From Rhodospirillaceae bacterium (GTDB taxonomy: Bacteria > Pseudomonadota > Alphaproteobacteria > MPNO01 > UBA2964): a DNA stretch of 64,000 nucleotides. A model generated the notes under the pieces. It ran no database searches. It saw only the letters and a list, made by a program, of their open reading frames with translations, and was not told the origin of the DNA. Of the stretch, positions 62,881-64,000 are shown in pieces (the stretch's first letter is position 1; every line of letters starts with the position of its first letter). Location of the stretch: the NCBI GenBank assembly GCA_002712335.1, contig PATI01000049.1, positions 22,888 through 86,887 of the forward strand. The letters run 5' to 3'. Both the position numbers and the translations under genes were made by a program.

Positions 62881-62895
62881 AGGGGTTTAACCCCT
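62881..62895. promoter_or_regulatory. Palindrome AGGGGTT-T-AACCCCT, candidate operator
   Basis: A 15-base near-perfect inverted repeat centred on one T, about 15-20 bases after the predicted -10 and 45 before the start codon. The position suits a repressor binding just after the transcription start. One half-site recurs in the set-2 operon promoter. Confidence 0.5.
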
Positions 62896-62939
62896 ACACT
62901 ACCTGAACAGTAATTTTTAATCCTTTTGGGGGGACAAAG

Positions 62940-63983
62940 ATGAATAAATCAAGTTATGGTCTAGGAATTGCGGCTGCTGCTATTGTAGCGGTGACAGCAA
63001 CCTCGGCATTTGCAGCAGAGAAGACACTTAAAACGGTCACTGCGTTACAGCAAACTAATGTTTTGGCAAAATCCTATTTGAAGACATTTGTAGGGCCTGC
63101 TAATACATTAGGCAAAGGGCTAATCCAAGTCAAAAATCTCGGTGGGCAAGAAATTGTTCCTCCTAGAAAAGCAGCCGCAGCGTTAAAGCGGGGCCAATTT
63201 GATATATTAAGCTGCCCGACTGCCTATTATATTGGTACTGTGCCTGAAGGTTATGGACTGCTTGCCAGTAACCAAGGTCCTTCGACTTTACGTGCAAATG
63301 GTGGCTTTAAATTGCTCCAAAAAATTTATAAGGAAAAGGCTGGCTCTCATTTGTTGGCATGGGGTGAAAACCTTACTTCCTACTATATGTATTTGGCGAA
63401 GAAACCAAAAATAGGTAAAGATGGTGTTCCGAATCTCACGGGCATGAAGATGCGCGCAACTGGAACGTATCGACCTTTATTCCGTGCTCTTGGTGCGACG
63501 ACAGTGAATATCAAATCTAGCGAAATCTTTACAGCTATGCAGCGTAAAACTGTAGATGGTTATGGTATGACTGACAGTGCATTGATTGCAATTGGCTTAC
63601 AGCCTGTTACAAATTACAGAGTTTGGCCTAATTTTTATGTGACAAACCAAGTTGTTACAATGAACCTTAATACTTGGAATTCTTTGACACAAAAGCAACG
63701 CGATTTCTTAAATAATTTGGCCCTGCATTATGAGACTTCCTCAGTTCTCTATGTGGAGCTTGAGCGACAAAAAGAAGAAATTATTATTGCTAAAACTAAC
63801 AAACCAAAGACTATCAAGCTTAAGGGAGCAGCAGCGAAAAAATATTTAGCGACTGCGTATGCTGAAGTTTGGAAGGAATTAAAGAAACGTTCCAAATATC
63901 ATGATCAGCTTAAACCCCTCTTGTACGTCCAAGGAAAACCAAATCGGCAAATTGATTTTGGCGATGACCGTTTAATAAAATAA
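62940..63983 (+). CDS. TRAP transporter solute-binding protein (DctP family)
   Basis: 347 residues. A signal peptide ends ATSAFA-AEK (cleavage near residue 25). The DctP fold has MKMRATGTYRPLF, the conserved carboxylate-binding Arg region near residue 170, and YGMTDSALIAI. TRAP systems import organic acids by an ion gradient; the DctQ and DctM membrane partners would be expected to the right of the window. Adjacent UbiD 4 and the shared operator-like half-site hint at a common inducer. Complete at both ends. Confidence 0.9.
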   Translation: MNKSSYGLGIAAAAIVAVTATSAFAAEKTLKTVTALQQTNVLAKSYLKTFVGPANTLGKGLIQVKNLGGQEIVPPRKAAAALKRGQFDILSCPTAYYIGTVPEGYGLLASNQGPSTLRANGGFKLLQKIYKEKAGSHLLAWGENLTSYYMYLAKKPKIGKDGVPNLTGMKMRATGTYRPLFRALGATTVNIKSSEIFTAMQRKTVDGYGMTDSALIAIGLQPVTNYRVWPNFYVTNQVVTMNLNTWNSLTQKQRDFLNNLALHYETSSVLYVELERQKEEIIIAKTNKPKTIKLKGAAAKKYLATAYAEVWKELKKRSKYHDQLKPLLYVQGKPNRQIDFGDDRLIK

Positions 63984-64000
63984 CGAGCTTGAGGTAATAG

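Overview
The window looks like a chromosome segment of an alphaproteobacterium, probably a free-living (perhaps marine) member near the Rhodospirillales. It is moderately AT-rich by eye. Lineage cues are the metX-metW pair, the chorismate mutase-hisC-tyrC operon beside a DUF2125 gene, the argH-lptM-lysA overlap, a DUF465 gene next to purE, a twin-helix HIG1-type small protein and a bacterial Coq7. No rRNA, phage, transposase or CRISPR array was seen. One tRNA gene, Leu(CAA), lies at 36.6 kb.

Left part, 0-28 kb, is mostly housekeeping. In order: purE (cut by the window edge), a DUF465 small protein, propionyl-CoA synthetase, thiolase, gloB, two methyltransferases including MetW, MetX, an aromatic amino acid branch (AroQ-type chorismate mutase, HisC-type aminotransferase, prephenate/arogenate dehydrogenase), DUF2125, a DMT exporter, a ChaC-like cyclotransferase, a FAH-family hydrolase, the ftsE-ftsX-ydcF-plsC operon, hpt, the argH-lptM-lysA unit, a TlpA-like thioredoxin, 3-hydroxybutyryl-CoA dehydrogenase, etfB-etfA, and a Nudix-glycosylase-esterase operon.

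Right part, 28-64 kb, is accessory catabolism with a short housekeeping stretch (cytochrome c', coq7, dsbB, YqaA, tRNA-Leu) and a two-gene surface-glycan-like patch. Its theme is two enzyme families. There are four divergent UbiD-type (prenylated-FMN) decarboxylases at 32.4, 48.0, 52.8 and 61.2 kb. There are two complete three-subunit molybdenum hydroxylases (CoxM-CoxS-CoxL type) at 28.5-32.3 and 57.3-61.0 kb. Each hydroxylase operon is divergently paired with a UbiD gene. Around them sit an ACMSD-like amidohydrolase, an enoyl-CoA hydratase-fold protein, an FMN alpha-hydroxy-acid dehydrogenase, a flavoprotein dehydrogenase, VOC proteins, an LLM monooxygenase, an aldo/keto reductase, an SDR, TSUP and AbrB membrane proteins, and a TRAP solute-binding protein. 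A zur-znuC-znuB zinc-uptake operon, with a recognisable Zur box, is embedded at 50.6-52.8 kb.

A working picture (inference): aromatic or heteroaromatic carboxylates are taken up by the TRAP system, then hydroxylated by the molybdo-flavoenzymes and decarboxylated (or carboxylated) by the UbiD enzymes. Products would drain through CoA-dependent steps to central metabolism, with ETF, thiolase and hydroxybutyryl-CoA dehydrogenase encoded in the left part. The substrates cannot be read from sequence alone. UbiX (the prFMN synthase) and molybdenum-cofactor insertion genes are not in the window.
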